This document shows, piece after piece, positions 24,320 through 33,431 of a stretch of 64,000 nucleotides of DNA. The notes below the pieces were generated by a model. That model was not told the origin of the DNA, made no database searches, and saw only the letters and a program-made list of their open reading frames with translations. The translations under genes and the position numbers were made by a program. The stretch comes from Bacillota bacterium (GTDB lineage Bacteria; Bacillota; UBA4882; UBA8346). Location: NCBI GenBank assembly GCA_023410535.1, contig JAEYPR010000021.1:71592-135591 (forward strand). Reading direction: 5' to 3'. The first letter of the stretch is position 1. Every line of letters starts with the position of its first letter.

Positions 24320-25200
24320 ATAAACAATTTAAATCAGGTTTTGTCACCTTAATCGGCCGGCCGAATGTGGGCAAATCGAGCCTACTCAATCAAGTGGTCG
24401 GTCAAAAGATTACGATCACTTCCGATAAACCGCAGACGACCCGGACCCAGTTGCGGGGGATCTTAACTCACCCCGATTACCAGATCGTTTGGATCGACAC
24501 GCCAGGGTTACATAAGCCGTTGCATCAGTTAGGCGCCCAAATGGTTAAAACCGCCGAGAGTGCGCTGCGTTCCGGCGATATGGTTTTATGGATCCTGGAC
24601 GCCGCGCAAGGTTTGACCCCGGCGGATCTTAAAGTCTCGGAAAGTCTGCAGGGTTTGGAACTGCCGGTAATCCCGGTCTGGAATAAGCTCGACTTGTTAG
24701 AGACGGATGAGGTTCCGGAAGTTCCCGGTTTTAACAAACCGTTGGCGGTCTCGGCCGTCACCGGCCAGGGGATTCCGGAATTATTGGCGACGGTCGTCGA
24801 TCAACTGCCGCTCGGTCCGCCGTTTTACCCGCCGGAAATGGTTACGGACCACCCGGAACGGTTTATCGCCGCGGAGTTCATCCGGGAACAAGTGTTGCAG
24901 TTTACCCAAGACGAGGTGCCGCATTCGGTTGCGGTTCAGGTTGACGAGTTTAAGGAGCGCAATAACAACCGGATTTATATCGAGGCGGTCATTTATGTGG
25001 AGCGCGATTCGCAGAAAGGCATCCTAATCGGCGCCAAGGGTGAACGGTTAAAACAGATCGGACAAGCCGCCCGGCAAAATATTGAAACGCTTTTAGGAAC
25101 CGGCGTTTTCTTAAATCTTTGGGTTAAAGTTCGGGATAAATGGCGTAACAAACAGTCTTCGCTTCGGGAGTTTGGTTATTGGGAGCAAAATCGCGATTGA
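24316..25200 (+). CDS. era: GTPase Era
   Basis: Ribosome-assembly GTPase that binds the 3' end of 16S rRNA; 294 aa. G1 'GRPNVGKS', G2 Thr in 'QTTRTQLRG', G3 'DTPG', G4 'NKLD' and the C-terminal KH domain ('ILIGAKGERLKQIGQAAR') are all visible. The ATG at 24316 overlaps the upstream stop; a longer in-frame ORF from 24298 is not needed. The adjacency to ybeY, cdd and dgkA is the usual Bacillota order. Confidence 0.97.
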   Translation: MNKQFKSGFVTLIGRPNVGKSSLLNQVVGQKITITSDKPQTTRTQLRGILTHPDYQIVWIDTPGLHKPLHQLGAQMVKTAESALRSGDMVLWILDAAQGLTPADLKVSESLQGLELPVIPVWNKLDLLETDEVPEVPGFNKPLAVSAVTGQGIPELLATVVDQLPLGPPFYPPEMVTDHPERFIAAEFIREQVLQFTQDEVPHSVAVQVDEFKERNNNRIYIEAVIYVERDSQKGILIGAKGERLKQIGQAARQNIETLLGTGVFLNLWVKVRDKWRNKQSSLREFGYWEQNRD

Positions 25201-25243
25201 GACCGATCCCTTCTCAAACGGCGTAACGAGTGGAGTGTTGAAT

Positions 25244-26518
25244 TTGGGTAAGATCATTGCTTGGGTCTGGTTGACAGTCATCGCTTTGTTGACGCTTGGC
25301 TTTTCCTGCCGGGCCGACCAGCCGGTCCGGATCGGTTTGGTCGAGAACCAAACCGAGATCCGATTTGAGGTTACCAACGGGTATCAATTGCTCAATCTGG
25401 GATGTGAAACGCCGCAACCTTTGGCGGAACCAGGCGATTTGGTCAGTATTACCTATAGTGATGAAACCTATTTTGTCAATGACATTCCAGTGGGAGCGGG
25501 GCCGCTGGCGTTGACCGCCGATTCGAACGTATTGGCATATAACAACCGTACTTACCGCGGCGATTTTCTCATCACGGTTCAAAACCGGAAACTAACGTTG
25601 ATCAACCGGTTAATGATGGAAGAATATTTACGCGGAGTAGTGCCACGGGAGGTATCGCCTTCTTGGGAGATGGCTTCGTTGAAAGCCCAGGCGATTGCCG
25701 CCCGGACTTATACTATTGCTTCGCTGAACCGGCATGGCGCGACCAATTATGATCTTTGCGCCACGACGCATTGTCAGGTCTATGGCGGCGCGACCGCCGA
25801 ACATCCCAACACCGATCGGGCGGTGGCCGAAACCGCCGGACAGATTGTGACCTATAACAACAAGGTCATCTCGGCTTTTTACTTTGACTCGTCGGGCGGA
25901 TATACCTCCGATGTCGCCGATGTATGGGGTGCGTCCATTCCCTACTTGAAGCCGGTGCCGGATTGGGACTTTAAATCGCCAAAGGCGCAGTGGACCAAAA
26001 CGTTTAATTGGCCGGAATTTCAAGTGATCATTGCGAAAAGTTACCCCAAGATCGGGGCGTTGCAACAGATCCTGCCGGTGGCGTTTGGCCGGGAGGGACG
26101 GGTCATGAAGTTATTATTGAAAGGGGCTTTTGGGGAGACCACCGTCAACGCGGAACAGTTCCGCTATAACACCGGTTTGTTAAGCTCCAATTTTCAACTG
26201 GCAGTAATTTACGGGCCGGAGCCGTGTTTGACATTGTGGTGGGCGCATCGCTCCGTTTATCCCGAGGTGTTGACGGCCAATACCGACGTTCCCGGGCTGG
26301 CGGCCGATGTGCTAAATCCGCCGTGGGATAATCCCGATCCCTGGGAGTGGCTGCGCGATAAGGAACCGGTCAAAGTCGTGATCAAAGGTTCCGGATGGGG
26401 CCACGGCGTCGGCCTGAGCCAGGAAGGGGCCAAAACAATGGCTGAAGCCGGGTATAATGAACGACAAATATTGGAATATTTCTATCCGGGAGCAAAAGTT
26501 ACGCAGTGGGGCAATTGA
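25244..26518 (+). CDS. SpoIID/LytB-domain protein
   Basis: The 424-aa exported protein has an N-terminal signal segment ('MGKIIAWVWLTVIALLTLGF') and the SpoIID core: 'YLRGVVPREVSPSWEMASLK' followed by 'AQAIAARTYTIAS', then 'CATTHCQVYGG', 'YFDSSGGYT' and the terminal 'GSGWGHGVGLSQEGAKTMA' plus 'ILEYFYPGAKV'. SpoIID is a lytic transglycosylase acting on denuded glycan strands during engulfment, and the catalytic Glu of 'PREVSPSWE' is present. Whether this is SpoIID itself or a vegetative paralogue is open, since spoIIIDetc. are absent nearby. The TTG at 25244 has GTGGAG 8 bases upstream. Confidence 0.87.
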   Translation: MGKIIAWVWLTVIALLTLGFSCRADQPVRIGLVENQTEIRFEVTNGYQLLNLGCETPQPLAEPGDLVSITYSDETYFVNDIPVGAGPLALTADSNVLAYNNRTYRGDFLITVQNRKLTLINRLMMEEYLRGVVPREVSPSWEMASLKAQAIAARTYTIASLNRHGATNYDLCATTHCQVYGGATAEHPNTDRAVAETAGQIVTYNNKVISAFYFDSSGGYTSDVADVWGASIPYLKPVPDWDFKSPKAQWTKTFNWPEFQVIIAKSYPKIGALQQILPVAFGREGRVMKLLLKGAFGETTVNAEQFRYNTGLLSSNFQLAVIYGPEPCLTLWWAHRSVYPEVLTANTDVPGLAADVLNPPWDNPDPWEWLRDKEPVKVVIKGSGWGHGVGLSQEGAKTMAEAGYNERQILEYFYPGAKVTQWGN

Positions 26519-26580
26519 GTGGAAGAATCAATTGCGTTCAAACTGATTTTTAAATTTAGCGATATTGGAGTCCTTGCTTC

Positions 26581-27603
26581 ATGCTGGTTCGTGATTTCGA
26601 TTATGAGTTACCGGAGGAATTGATCGCCCAGGAACCGGTGGAACCGCGCGATCATTCCCGGTTAATGGTTTTGGACCGGCAACGGCAGACTGTTGCCGAT
26701 CATCATTTTTATGAACTGCCCCAGTTTTTGCGGGCAGGTGATCTATTGATTTTTAATAATACCCGGGTCATCCCGGCCCGGCTGTTTGGAACCAAAGACG
26801 GTCCCGGCGGGGCAAATGTCGAGGTCTTTTTACTTAAGGAAAAGCTGACCAATGTTTGGGAGTGTCTAGTCCGTCCCGGGAAGCGATTGAAAGCCGGCGC
26901 CGTGATTCAGTTCCCAGGCGGCATGACCGGCACTGTCAATGCGTTTGGGGCGGAAGGAACCCGGATCATTGAGTTCAAAGGAACGGGAGATTTTCGGGAA
27001 TGGCTTCATCAACATGGTAACACCCCCTTGCCGCCTTATATCACCAAAGCGGTGACCGATCCCGAGCGTTATCAGACTGTTTACGGGGTGCATGAGGGCT
27101 CGGTGGCGGCGCCCACCGCCGGACTTCATTTTACACCGGAATTGTTGGACAAACTAGCAGCGGCCGGGGTCCAGTTAGACTACCTCACGCTCAATGTCGG
27201 GCTGGGAACCTTTCGGCCGGTGCAAGTGGCGACGATCGAAGAGCACCATATGCATTCGGAGTTTTTCACCTTGCCGGCGGAGTTGGTGGCGCGGATTAAA
27301 GCCACCAAACAGGCGGGAGGCCGGGTGATTGCCGTGGGGACGACGGTGGTGCGGGTGCTGGAATCGCAAGCGGCCGACGGAGAGTTGACAGCCGGTTCCG
27401 GTGAGACCGCGATCTTTATTTATCCCGGATTTCAATTTAAGGTGATCGACGGGATGATCACCAACTTTCACTTGCCTTGCTCGACCTTGCTGATGTTGGT
27501 CGCGGCCTTTGCCGGGCAAGCTTTCGTCTTGGAAAGTTACAATTACGCGGTGCGGAACCGCTATCGTTTTTTTAGTTTTGGCGACGCGACGCTGGTTTTT
27601 TGA
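26581..27603 (+). CDS. queA: tRNA preQ1(34) S-adenosylmethionine ribosyltransferase-isomerase
   Basis: Transfers and isomerises the ribosyl moiety of SAM onto preQ1-tRNA, giving epoxyqueuosine at the wobble position. The 340-aa length is normal. Conserved stretches include 'FDYELPEELIAQEPVEPRDH', 'FNNTRVIPARLFG', 'GSVAAPTAGLHFT' and 'TNFHLPCSTLLMLVAAFAG'. It is followed by tgt, the usual pair in queuosine synthesis. TATTGGAGTCCTTGCTTC precedes the ATG. Confidence 0.97.
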   Translation: MLVRDFDYELPEELIAQEPVEPRDHSRLMVLDRQRQTVADHHFYELPQFLRAGDLLIFNNTRVIPARLFGTKDGPGGANVEVFLLKEKLTNVWECLVRPGKRLKAGAVIQFPGGMTGTVNAFGAEGTRIIEFKGTGDFREWLHQHGNTPLPPYITKAVTDPERYQTVYGVHEGSVAAPTAGLHFTPELLDKLAAAGVQLDYLTLNVGLGTFRPVQVATIEEHHMHSEFFTLPAELVARIKATKQAGGRVIAVGTTVVRVLESQAADGELTAGSGETAIFIYPGFQFKVIDGMITNFHLPCSTLLMLVAAFAGQAFVLESYNYAVRNRYRFFSFGDATLVF

Positions 27604-27657
27604 CCTTACTTATTATTAGGAAAGTTTCACATCAAAATATACTCGAGGAGTTTTTTT

Positions 27658-28770
27658 ATGGGGTTCAGTTTCAAAGTACAGCAACATTCCACTGAGAACC
27701 GGGGCCGGGTCGGCTTGTTGGAGACCTTCCACAGTCAGATTGAGACGCCGGTGTTTATGCCTGTCGGTACCCAAGGTACGGTAAAGGCGATGACGGTTGA
27801 TGATTTGCGGCAGATTGGGTTTAAAATGATTTTGGGCAATACCTATCATTTGTATATGCGACCGGGCGTTGATGTTGTCAGTGAAGCCGGCGGACTGCAC
27901 CGTTTCGCCAATTGGCCGGAGTCGATGCTGACCGACAGCGGCGGTTTTCAAGTCTTCAGTTTGGCGAAGTTAAATAAGGTGACGGAACAAGGAGTCACTT
28001 TCCGCTCGCACATTGATGGTTCCGCCCATTTGTTCACGCCGGAACGGGTGATGGAGATTGAGATGGGGCTGGGCGCCGACATTGCCATGGTCTTTGATGT
28101 TTGCCTGCCGTATCCTTCGGATTATCAAAAAGCCAAGGAAGCAATGGAACGGACCTGTCGCTGGGCAGAGCGCTGCCTCAAGGCTCACAACCGTCCCGAC
28201 CAAGTATTATTTGGTATTGTGCAAGGAGTTACTTATAAGGATTTACGCCAGGCCAGCGCCAGGAGCTTATCGGAGATGAACTTCCCCGGTTACGCCATCG
28301 GCGGGTTAAGCGTCGGCGAACCCAAACCGATTATGTATGAGGCGCTTGACTATACGGTTCCGGAATTGCCGGAAGATAAACCGCGTTATCTGATGGGCGT
28401 CGGTTCGCCGGATACGCTTTGGGAGGGCGTCGAACGGGGAATCGATATGTTTGACTGTGTCTTTCCAACCCGGATTGCCCGGAACGGCACGGCGTTAACC
28501 TCTGTCGGCCGGGTGATCATCCGCGACGCGCGCTACGCGCGGGATTTTGGACCGTTAGACCCGAATTGTTCATGTAAAACCTGCACCGGATACTCCCGGG
28601 CTTACCTCCGCCATCTTTTTAAGGCTGGGGAGATTCTCGGCGGACACCTGGTGACCTATCATAACCTGCATTTCTTGCATCATGTTATGGAAGAGATTCG
28701 GACCGGCTTGAAGACAGGGACTTTTGCCGAACGCAAAGCGGAGTTTTTCCGGATGTACGATCAAGCGTAA
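27658..28770 (+). CDS. tgt: tRNA-guanine(34) transglycosylase
   Basis: Exchanges G34 of Asn, Asp, His and Tyr tRNAs for preQ1. The 370-aa enzyme has 'TDSGGFQVFSL' with the catalytic Asp, 'GGLSVGEPK', 'DMFDCVFPTRIARNG' with the nucleophilic Asp, and the zinc site 'CSCKTC' plus His in 'HLVTYHN'. It sits between queA and yajC, the common queA-tgt-yajC-secD arrangement. GAGGAGTTTTTTT precedes the ATG. Confidence 0.97.
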   Translation: MGFSFKVQQHSTENRGRVGLLETFHSQIETPVFMPVGTQGTVKAMTVDDLRQIGFKMILGNTYHLYMRPGVDVVSEAGGLHRFANWPESMLTDSGGFQVFSLAKLNKVTEQGVTFRSHIDGSAHLFTPERVMEIEMGLGADIAMVFDVCLPYPSDYQKAKEAMERTCRWAERCLKAHNRPDQVLFGIVQGVTYKDLRQASARSLSEMNFPGYAIGGLSVGEPKPIMYEALDYTVPELPEDKPRYLMGVGSPDTLWEGVERGIDMFDCVFPTRIARNGTALTSVGRVIIRDARYARDFGPLDPNCSCKTCTGYSRAYLRHLFKAGEILGGHLVTYHNLHFLHHVMEEIRTGLKTGTFAERKAEFFRMYDQA

Positions 28771-28824
28771 GAGGAAAAATCTTTTGCCATGTCGAATGTA
28801 GTAAATAAAAGGAGGTGTACATAA

Positions 28825-29136
28825 ATGAACTGGTTTTTACTTGCAGCTGGAACACAGGCTGCGGCAGCCCCGGCGCCTAACCCCATGGGGATGAATTTGA
28901 TCTTAATCCTGTTTCTTGGCGTTTTTTGGGTGTTCATGATTATGCCCCAACGAAAACAACAGAAACAACGCGAACAGATGTTGAAAAACCTCAAAAAAGG
29001 CGATAAAGTCATTACCTCTGGTGGTATTCACGGTGAGGTCGTTGATTTTGACGGCGACGACGATATTAAGGTACGCGTCTCCGATAAAGTCGAGATGAAA
29101 TTTACCCGGAGTTCCATTGCCAAAGTGAAGGGCTGA
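28825..29136 (+). CDS. yajC: Preprotein translocase subunit YajC
   Basis: Small accessory protein of the SecDF complex, 103 aa. One TM segment ('MNLILILFLGVFWVFMIMPQ', about 23-42) ends in the diagnostic 'MPQRKQQK', followed by 'LKKGDKVITSGGIHGEV' and 'KFTRSSIAKV', the YajC cytoplasmic domain. AAAGGAGGTGTACATAA precedes the ATG and a terminator follows immediately. Confidence 0.95.
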   Translation: MNWFLLAAGTQAAAAPAPNPMGMNLILILFLGVFWVFMIMPQRKQQKQREQMLKNLKKGDKVITSGGIHGEVVDFDGDDDIKVRVSDKVEMKFTRSSIAKVKG

Positions 29137-29164
29137 AGAGAGTGCAAACTCTCTTTTTTTTTTA
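29136..29164 (+). terminator. Rho-independent terminator after yajC
   Basis: AAGAGAGT-GCAA-ACTCTCTT hairpin followed by nine or more T. Confidence 0.92.
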
Positions 29165-29257
29165 TGTGTTCGGATGCGGCGCAGAAGGTCGTCACCGGAA
29201 CCGAATGGCGGTGTTTTACGTTATATGATTGGAAATAAAATTTTAGGAGTAACACCC

Positions 29258-29920
29258 ATGACAGCATCATTAGCTACAATTAAAAAAGACCCGGTGATCA
29301 GCGCCTTTATTCAGAAGGCCGATGAACATCTGGGAGTTTTGGGATATACCGAACACGGCTTTCGCCATGCCGGACTGGTATCCAATATCTCACAAAATAT
29401 TTTGTTACGGTTAGGTTTTCCGGAACGCCAAGCGGAACTGGCCGCGATCGCCGGTTATCTGCATGATATTGGCAATTTGATCAACCGCCACGATCACGGT
29501 CGTCTAGGCGCGGTGATGGCCTTACATTATCTCTTGGACAAGGGGTTTGATCCGGGGGAAGCCGCCACCATTGCCGGGGCGGTCGGTAATCATGAGGAGG
29601 AATGCGGGGAGGCGGTCAATAACGTCTCCGCCGCATTGATTTTGGCCGACAAATCCGATGTGCACCGGAGCCGGGTCCGCAACCGGGAGGTTGTCAAGTT
29701 TGACATTCACGACCGGGTGAACTATGCGGCGGTCCATTCGTTTTTAAATGTCAATGATGAGAAACGGACCATCACGTTAGAATTGAAGATCGAAAATGAG
29801 ATCTGTCCGGTGATGGAATACTTCGAGATCTTCCTGTCACGGATGATGATGTGCCGCCGGGCCGCCACCTTCCTGGGGTGTCAGTTTAAGATCGAGATTA
29901 ATGGTAATAGCCTTCTTTAA
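29258..29920 (+). CDS. HD-domain metal-dependent phosphohydrolase
   Basis: The 220-aa HD-superfamily hydrolase has metal ligands in 'YTEHGFRHAGLV' (His), 'GYLHDIGNLINRHDHGRLG' (His-Asp, plus a second His pair) and 'GNHEEE'. A C-terminal region with 'ALILADKSDVHRSR' is typical of nucleotide-hydrolysing members. The substrate is unknown. The ATG at 29258 is chosen because TAGGAGTAACACCC precedes it; a longer frame runs upstream into the yajC terminator. In several Bacillota an HD gene of this type lies between yajC and secD. Confidence 0.88.
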   Translation: MTASLATIKKDPVISAFIQKADEHLGVLGYTEHGFRHAGLVSNISQNILLRLGFPERQAELAAIAGYLHDIGNLINRHDHGRLGAVMALHYLLDKGFDPGEAATIAGAVGNHEEECGEAVNNVSAALILADKSDVHRSRVRNREVVKFDIHDRVNYAAVHSFLNVNDEKRTITLELKIENEICPVMEYFEIFLSRMMMCRRAATFLGCQFKIEINGNSLL

Positions 29921-30025
29921 AATATTGAAATGCCAAAATTATTTTATTCCCGGTCGATTTGCAACACAATCGGATATATTTGTCAAAACAGGGTAGAACT
30001 TTAGTTTCCAGGCAGCTCCGTTTCG

Positions 30026-30054
30026 TTGACAACTGTTTCCGAAACCGATATAAT
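30026..30054 (+). promoter_or_regulatory. Perfect sigma-A promoter with a palindromic spacer
   Basis: TTGACA (30026-30031), 17-bp spacer, TATAAT (30049-30054). The spacer contains the palindrome GTTTCCGAAAC (30035-30045), which could be an operator. It is followed by a leader of about 105 bases and a run of small membrane genes, then secD. The remaining 29921-30025 holds nothing recognised. Confidence 0.85.
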
Positions 30055-30167
30055 GAAATAGGTTTTTTTAGCGAATTATTGGGCTCAGGTTTGCATATGG
30101 GCATTCTTAAGCAGTTCGTTATCAGGCCGTTGGGGAAAGAATGTAAATTTAGGGGGTAGTTGCGACG

Positions 30168-30323
30168 ATGTTTAAAATTATCGTTGTAGTAATTGTGGTA
30201 TTAGTTATTGGTCTTTTTGCAATTGGAGCCTATAAAGCGGAAAAAGTTGTCGCGGAGAAAGCGCGTCTGGCGTTAGAAAGCAGCAAAGCGAAATCTGGAG
30301 ATAAAAACGCTACCAAAAAGTAG
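30168..30323 (+). CDS. Small single-pass membrane protein (51 aa)
   Basis: The protein starts with a hydrophobic segment ('MFKIIVVVIVVLVIGLFAIG') followed by a Lys/Glu/Ala-rich amphipathic helix ('AEKVVAEKARLALESSKAKS') and a basic end. AGGGGGTAGTTGCGACG precedes the ATG. A perfect promoter lies about 115 bases upstream and the next gene begins within 30 bases, so it is probably a real translated microprotein at the head of the secDF operon. No family recognised. Confidence 0.7.
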   Translation: MFKIIVVVIVVLVIGLFAIGAYKAEKVVAEKARLALESSKAKSGDKNATKK

Positions 30324-30352
30324 ATCGCGAGGGATGTGCTTTGGAGCGGCAA

Positions 30353-30748
30353 ATGAAACTCAGATGGACATTGATTGTTGTAATCATTCTTTGTTGCGGC
30401 ATCATATATCCGTTTGATTTAGACAATGCAAACCTGGACAAGCGGTTCCCATTGGGAGATACAGCGGGTCATCTTGTCAATGGATTTCAAAATACTCAAA
30501 ATCCGACAGGGGATACCGGAAGCTATATCTATCGGGCGAATCCGGTTCCGGGGATCAATTATGAACTCGTTTATCTAAAAAGGCTGCAGCCGTTTTGGGA
30601 TAAGTTATTGGTTGTCAAACCCGTTAGCATAACAACTGGGTTTTTCTTTTCGTTATTGGTGATTCGATTGTTTTCGCTCTTTTATCAGACGTCCCGAACC
30701 AGTTCGGAAGGGGACGCCGCTGACAAGCGAATCTTGGGGTTTTGTTGA
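30353..30748 (+). CDS. Hypothetical membrane protein upstream of secD
   Basis: The 131-aa protein has TM segments at about 3-20 ('LRWTLIVVIILCCGIIYPFD') and 94-112 ('SITTGFFFSLLVIRLFSLFY'), with a polar extracytoplasmic loop between them. The ATG at 30353 has TGGAG 6 bases upstream; a TTG at 30341, behind GAGGG, is equally possible. It is 22 bases from secD and probably in its operon. No family is recognised. A role with SecDF or envelope assembly is only suggested by position. Confidence 0.65.
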   Translation: MKLRWTLIVVIILCCGIIYPFDLDNANLDKRFPLGDTAGHLVNGFQNTQNPTGDTGSYIYRANPVPGINYELVYLKRLQPFWDKLLVVKPVSITTGFFFSLLVIRLFSLFYQTSRTSSEGDAADKRILGFC

Positions 30749-30770
30749 ACTATGAAAAGGAGGAGTCGAT

Positions 30771-32297
30771 TTGAGACAGGATTTGCGTTGGAAAGTTGCA
30801 ACAATTTTAATTATAACATTAGTTTTTGCCTTAGTGATCAGCCCAATGGCTAAGACCTTTTTTAAGGGTGAACCGATTCGCTTGGGATTGGATCTTAAGG
30901 GCGGAATGGAACTTTTGTTAGCTCCCGATTACCGGTTAGGTTCGAATGCCGTCTTCCGGATCGGCGATGAGTTAACCGCAAAACTCAAGCAAGCCAATAT
31001 CGACGCCCAAGTCGCACCATTGGGTGTGCTGGACGGCGATCGTTATGACGGTTTGAAATTTACGTTTGCGAACGCCGGTGATGTGGAACGCGCGCTGAAT
31101 AGCGGCGCTTTCCCCAGCAGATATCAGTTGAATCTCTTTGGCGAGGAGAAAAACCTCAATTTCGAAACCGCCATCCAAGGAAACGTGGTCGACCTGAAGA
31201 TTCTGCAAGATCCGCGGGATTTCCCGGAGGATTCTTTGGAACGGTCGCAAGCGATTATCGATAACCGGATCAGCGAAGCCGCTTCCGGAATGGCCGAAGC
31301 CGATGTGCGGCTCGACGGTAAAGGTCGTGTCAACGTCCAGCTGCCCGGAATCAGTTCCTTGCAACAGGCGAAAGAATTGATCACCGCCACCGGCCGGTTA
31401 ACCTTCCGTATTGATAATAAAATTGTGTTGGACGGAACCGATTTGCGGGATATCAAGGTTGGTTTCGATGCGCAAGGTGGAAAAGGCTATGTAATTAACT
31501 TCACGTTCAAGGGCCAGGGCGCCAAACAGTTGGAAGCCGTCACTTCAGCGAATGTCGGCAAAAAGATGGCCGTCTACCTTGACGAAAGCATGTTGATGGA
31601 ACCGGTAATCCAAACGGCGTTGCCGGATGGTTCGGGTCAGATTACCTTTGGTAACGCGACCAGTAAGGAAGAGATCGAAAAGTACGCGTTGTTGATGAAG
31701 TCCGGTGCCCTTCCGTTGTCGTTGAAAATTGTGCAATCGACTCAGGTGGCCCCGACCCTCGGTAAAGAAATTGTGCAACAGAGTTTGGTCGCCGGTGTCA
31801 TCGGTTTTGCGATGGTCATCGTATTTATGATCGTGTTTTACAGCCTGCCGGGCTTACTGGCTGATGTGGCATTGATTATTTATGGAATTTTATTGCTGGG
31901 GGTCATGGCGATCTTCCGCGGCGTTTTGACCTTGCCGGGCATCGCCGGCTTTATCCTGACGCTCGGTATGGCGGTTGACGCCAATATCATCATCTTTGAG
32001 CGGATTAAAGACGAGATTCGTAATGGCAAGCGGGTACGCGCCGCGATTCAAGGCGGGTTTAATCGCGCTTTCTCCGCGGTGTTCGATTCAAACCTTACCA
32101 CGATTCTTTCTGCGATCGTATTGTGGATTTTTGGTAGCGGTTCGATTAAGGGATTCGCCTTAACATTAGGCCTTGGTGTTTTGATCAGTATGTTTACGGC
32201 GATCTTTGTAACAAGGGTTTTCCTCGAATGGCGCACCGACCATGATCCGGACCGTTATGCCAAATTCTTCGGGGCCAAGGAGGTAAAAGAATCATGA
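30771..32297 (+). CDS. secD: Protein translocase subunit SecD
   Basis: Membrane component of the Sec translocon that uses the proton motive force to complete protein export. The protein is 508 aa. TM1 is followed by the family signature 'IRLGLDLKGGMELLL', the periplasmic P1 region with 'SQAIIDNRISEAASGMAEAD', and five C-terminal TMs including 'GMAVDANIIIFERIKDEIRN'. The TTG start is behind AAAGGAGGAGTCGAT. The stop overlaps the secF start (ATGA). Confidence 0.96.
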   Translation: MRQDLRWKVATILIITLVFALVISPMAKTFFKGEPIRLGLDLKGGMELLLAPDYRLGSNAVFRIGDELTAKLKQANIDAQVAPLGVLDGDRYDGLKFTFANAGDVERALNSGAFPSRYQLNLFGEEKNLNFETAIQGNVVDLKILQDPRDFPEDSLERSQAIIDNRISEAASGMAEADVRLDGKGRVNVQLPGISSLQQAKELITATGRLTFRIDNKIVLDGTDLRDIKVGFDAQGGKGYVINFTFKGQGAKQLEAVTSANVGKKMAVYLDESMLMEPVIQTALPDGSGQITFGNATSKEEIEKYALLMKSGALPLSLKIVQSTQVAPTLGKEIVQQSLVAGVIGFAMVIVFMIVFYSLPGLLADVALIIYGILLLGVMAIFRGVLTLPGIAGFILTLGMAVDANIIIFERIKDEIRNGKRVRAAIQGGFNRAFSAVFDSNLTTILSAIVLWIFGSGSIKGFALTLGLGVLISMFTAIFVTRVFLEWRTDHDPDRYAKFFGAKEVKES

Positions 32298-33250
32298 ATT
32301 TATTGAAGTACCGTTGGTATTTTGTGGGAGTTTTCTTGGTGACGATGTTGCTGAGTGTCGTGTTTTTGTTTGTCAATCCCTATAACGGTTGGGGAACCAA
32401 GCCGGGATCGTCCTTAAACCTGGGAATTGACTTTACCGGCGGAACCAAGATTTATTTTCCGCTTTCCCGGGCCGTCTCTTCCAGTGAAGTGGTGGCAGTG
32501 CTGGAAAAGATCAAATTACCCAATTTCAAATATAACCCGCCGCAACCTAATGAGTTTTTTGATACGCGCGGCGTGCGGCAACACCAAGTCATCGTCTATA
32601 CGCGCTTTTTAAATGACTCCGAGCAGGAAGTCGTGGTGAAAGCGTTGGAAGCTGAGTTTGGGAAACCCGCTTCAAATCAAGGGTTGGATATTACCCGGGT
32701 TGATCCGTTAATCGGAAAAGAATTGATTGACAACGCCTTATGGGCGGTAACTCTTGCTACGTTGCTGATGATGGGGTATATCTGGTTCCGTTTTGAATTG
32801 GCATCAGGCATCGCGGCCATCGTCGCTTTACTGCATGACACGTTATTTATGTTAGGTGTGTTCGCTTTCTTCGGACAGGAAGTCAACTCGACGATGATTG
32901 CGGCAGTGTTGACCATTCTCGGGTATTCGATCAATGACACGATTGTGGTGTTTGACCGGATTCGTGAGAATATGAAATTTAAACACCGGGATACCCCCTT
33001 TGTGGAATTGGCCAACGACAGTATTTTACAAACCCTCCGCCGTTCCTTAAATACCGGGTTAACCACCATCTTGGCTGTTTGTGTGCTATATTTGATGGTT
33101 CCCAGTATTCAGGAGTTCTGTTTCGCCTTGTTGGTGGGTTTGGTGTCCGGAACCTACTCCTCCATCTTCGTGGCCAGCCCGATTTGGGCGGTCTACAAAG
33201 ACTGGCAGGAACGGAAAAAGACCAATCGGGTCGCAACATCCACCCGTTAA
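32294..33250 (+). CDS. secF: Protein translocase subunit SecF
   Basis: Partner of SecD, 318 aa. It has TM1, the 'LGIDFTGGTKIYF' motif, the C-terminal 'GYSINDTIVVFDRIRENMK' signature and six predicted TMs. Separate secD and secF genes, as here, contrast with the fused SecDF of Bacillus. It is translationally coupled to secD and followed by a strong terminator. Confidence 0.96.
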   Translation: MNLLKYRWYFVGVFLVTMLLSVVFLFVNPYNGWGTKPGSSLNLGIDFTGGTKIYFPLSRAVSSSEVVAVLEKIKLPNFKYNPPQPNEFFDTRGVRQHQVIVYTRFLNDSEQEVVVKALEAEFGKPASNQGLDITRVDPLIGKELIDNALWAVTLATLLMMGYIWFRFELASGIAAIVALLHDTLFMLGVFAFFGQEVNSTMIAAVLTILGYSINDTIVVFDRIRENMKFKHRDTPFVELANDSILQTLRRSLNTGLTTILAVCVLYLMVPSIQEFCFALLVGLVSGTYSSIFVASPIWAVYKDWQERKKTNRVATSTR

Positions 33251-33258
33251 GCAACCCC

Positions 33259-33289
33259 AAAAACCCCTTCCGAGTGAAGGGGTTTTTTC
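33259..33289 (+). terminator. Rho-independent terminator after secF
   Basis: AAAACCCCTTC-CGAGT-GAAGGGGTTTT hairpin followed by T-rich sequence. Confidence 0.9.
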
Positions 33290-33431
33290 TTTGCTGCAAT
33301 CCCATTGCGGAACCATCCGAAAAGAAGGTCTTTGAACCTTCTCTCCAAGCATATGTTTCATATGAAATGGAATATATATCGCATCGAGAGACGTTTATAA
33401 ACCTGCGGCGGATGATACGGGAGGAGCACGG

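Noticed and set aside
26519..26580. preQ1 riboswitch upstream of queA
   Set aside because: The short gap lacks the C-rich hairpin and A-rich tail of preQ1 aptamers.
29921..30160. Short ORFs on both strands between the HD gene and the 51-aa gene
   Set aside because: They cross a perfect promoter and lack ribosome binding sites.
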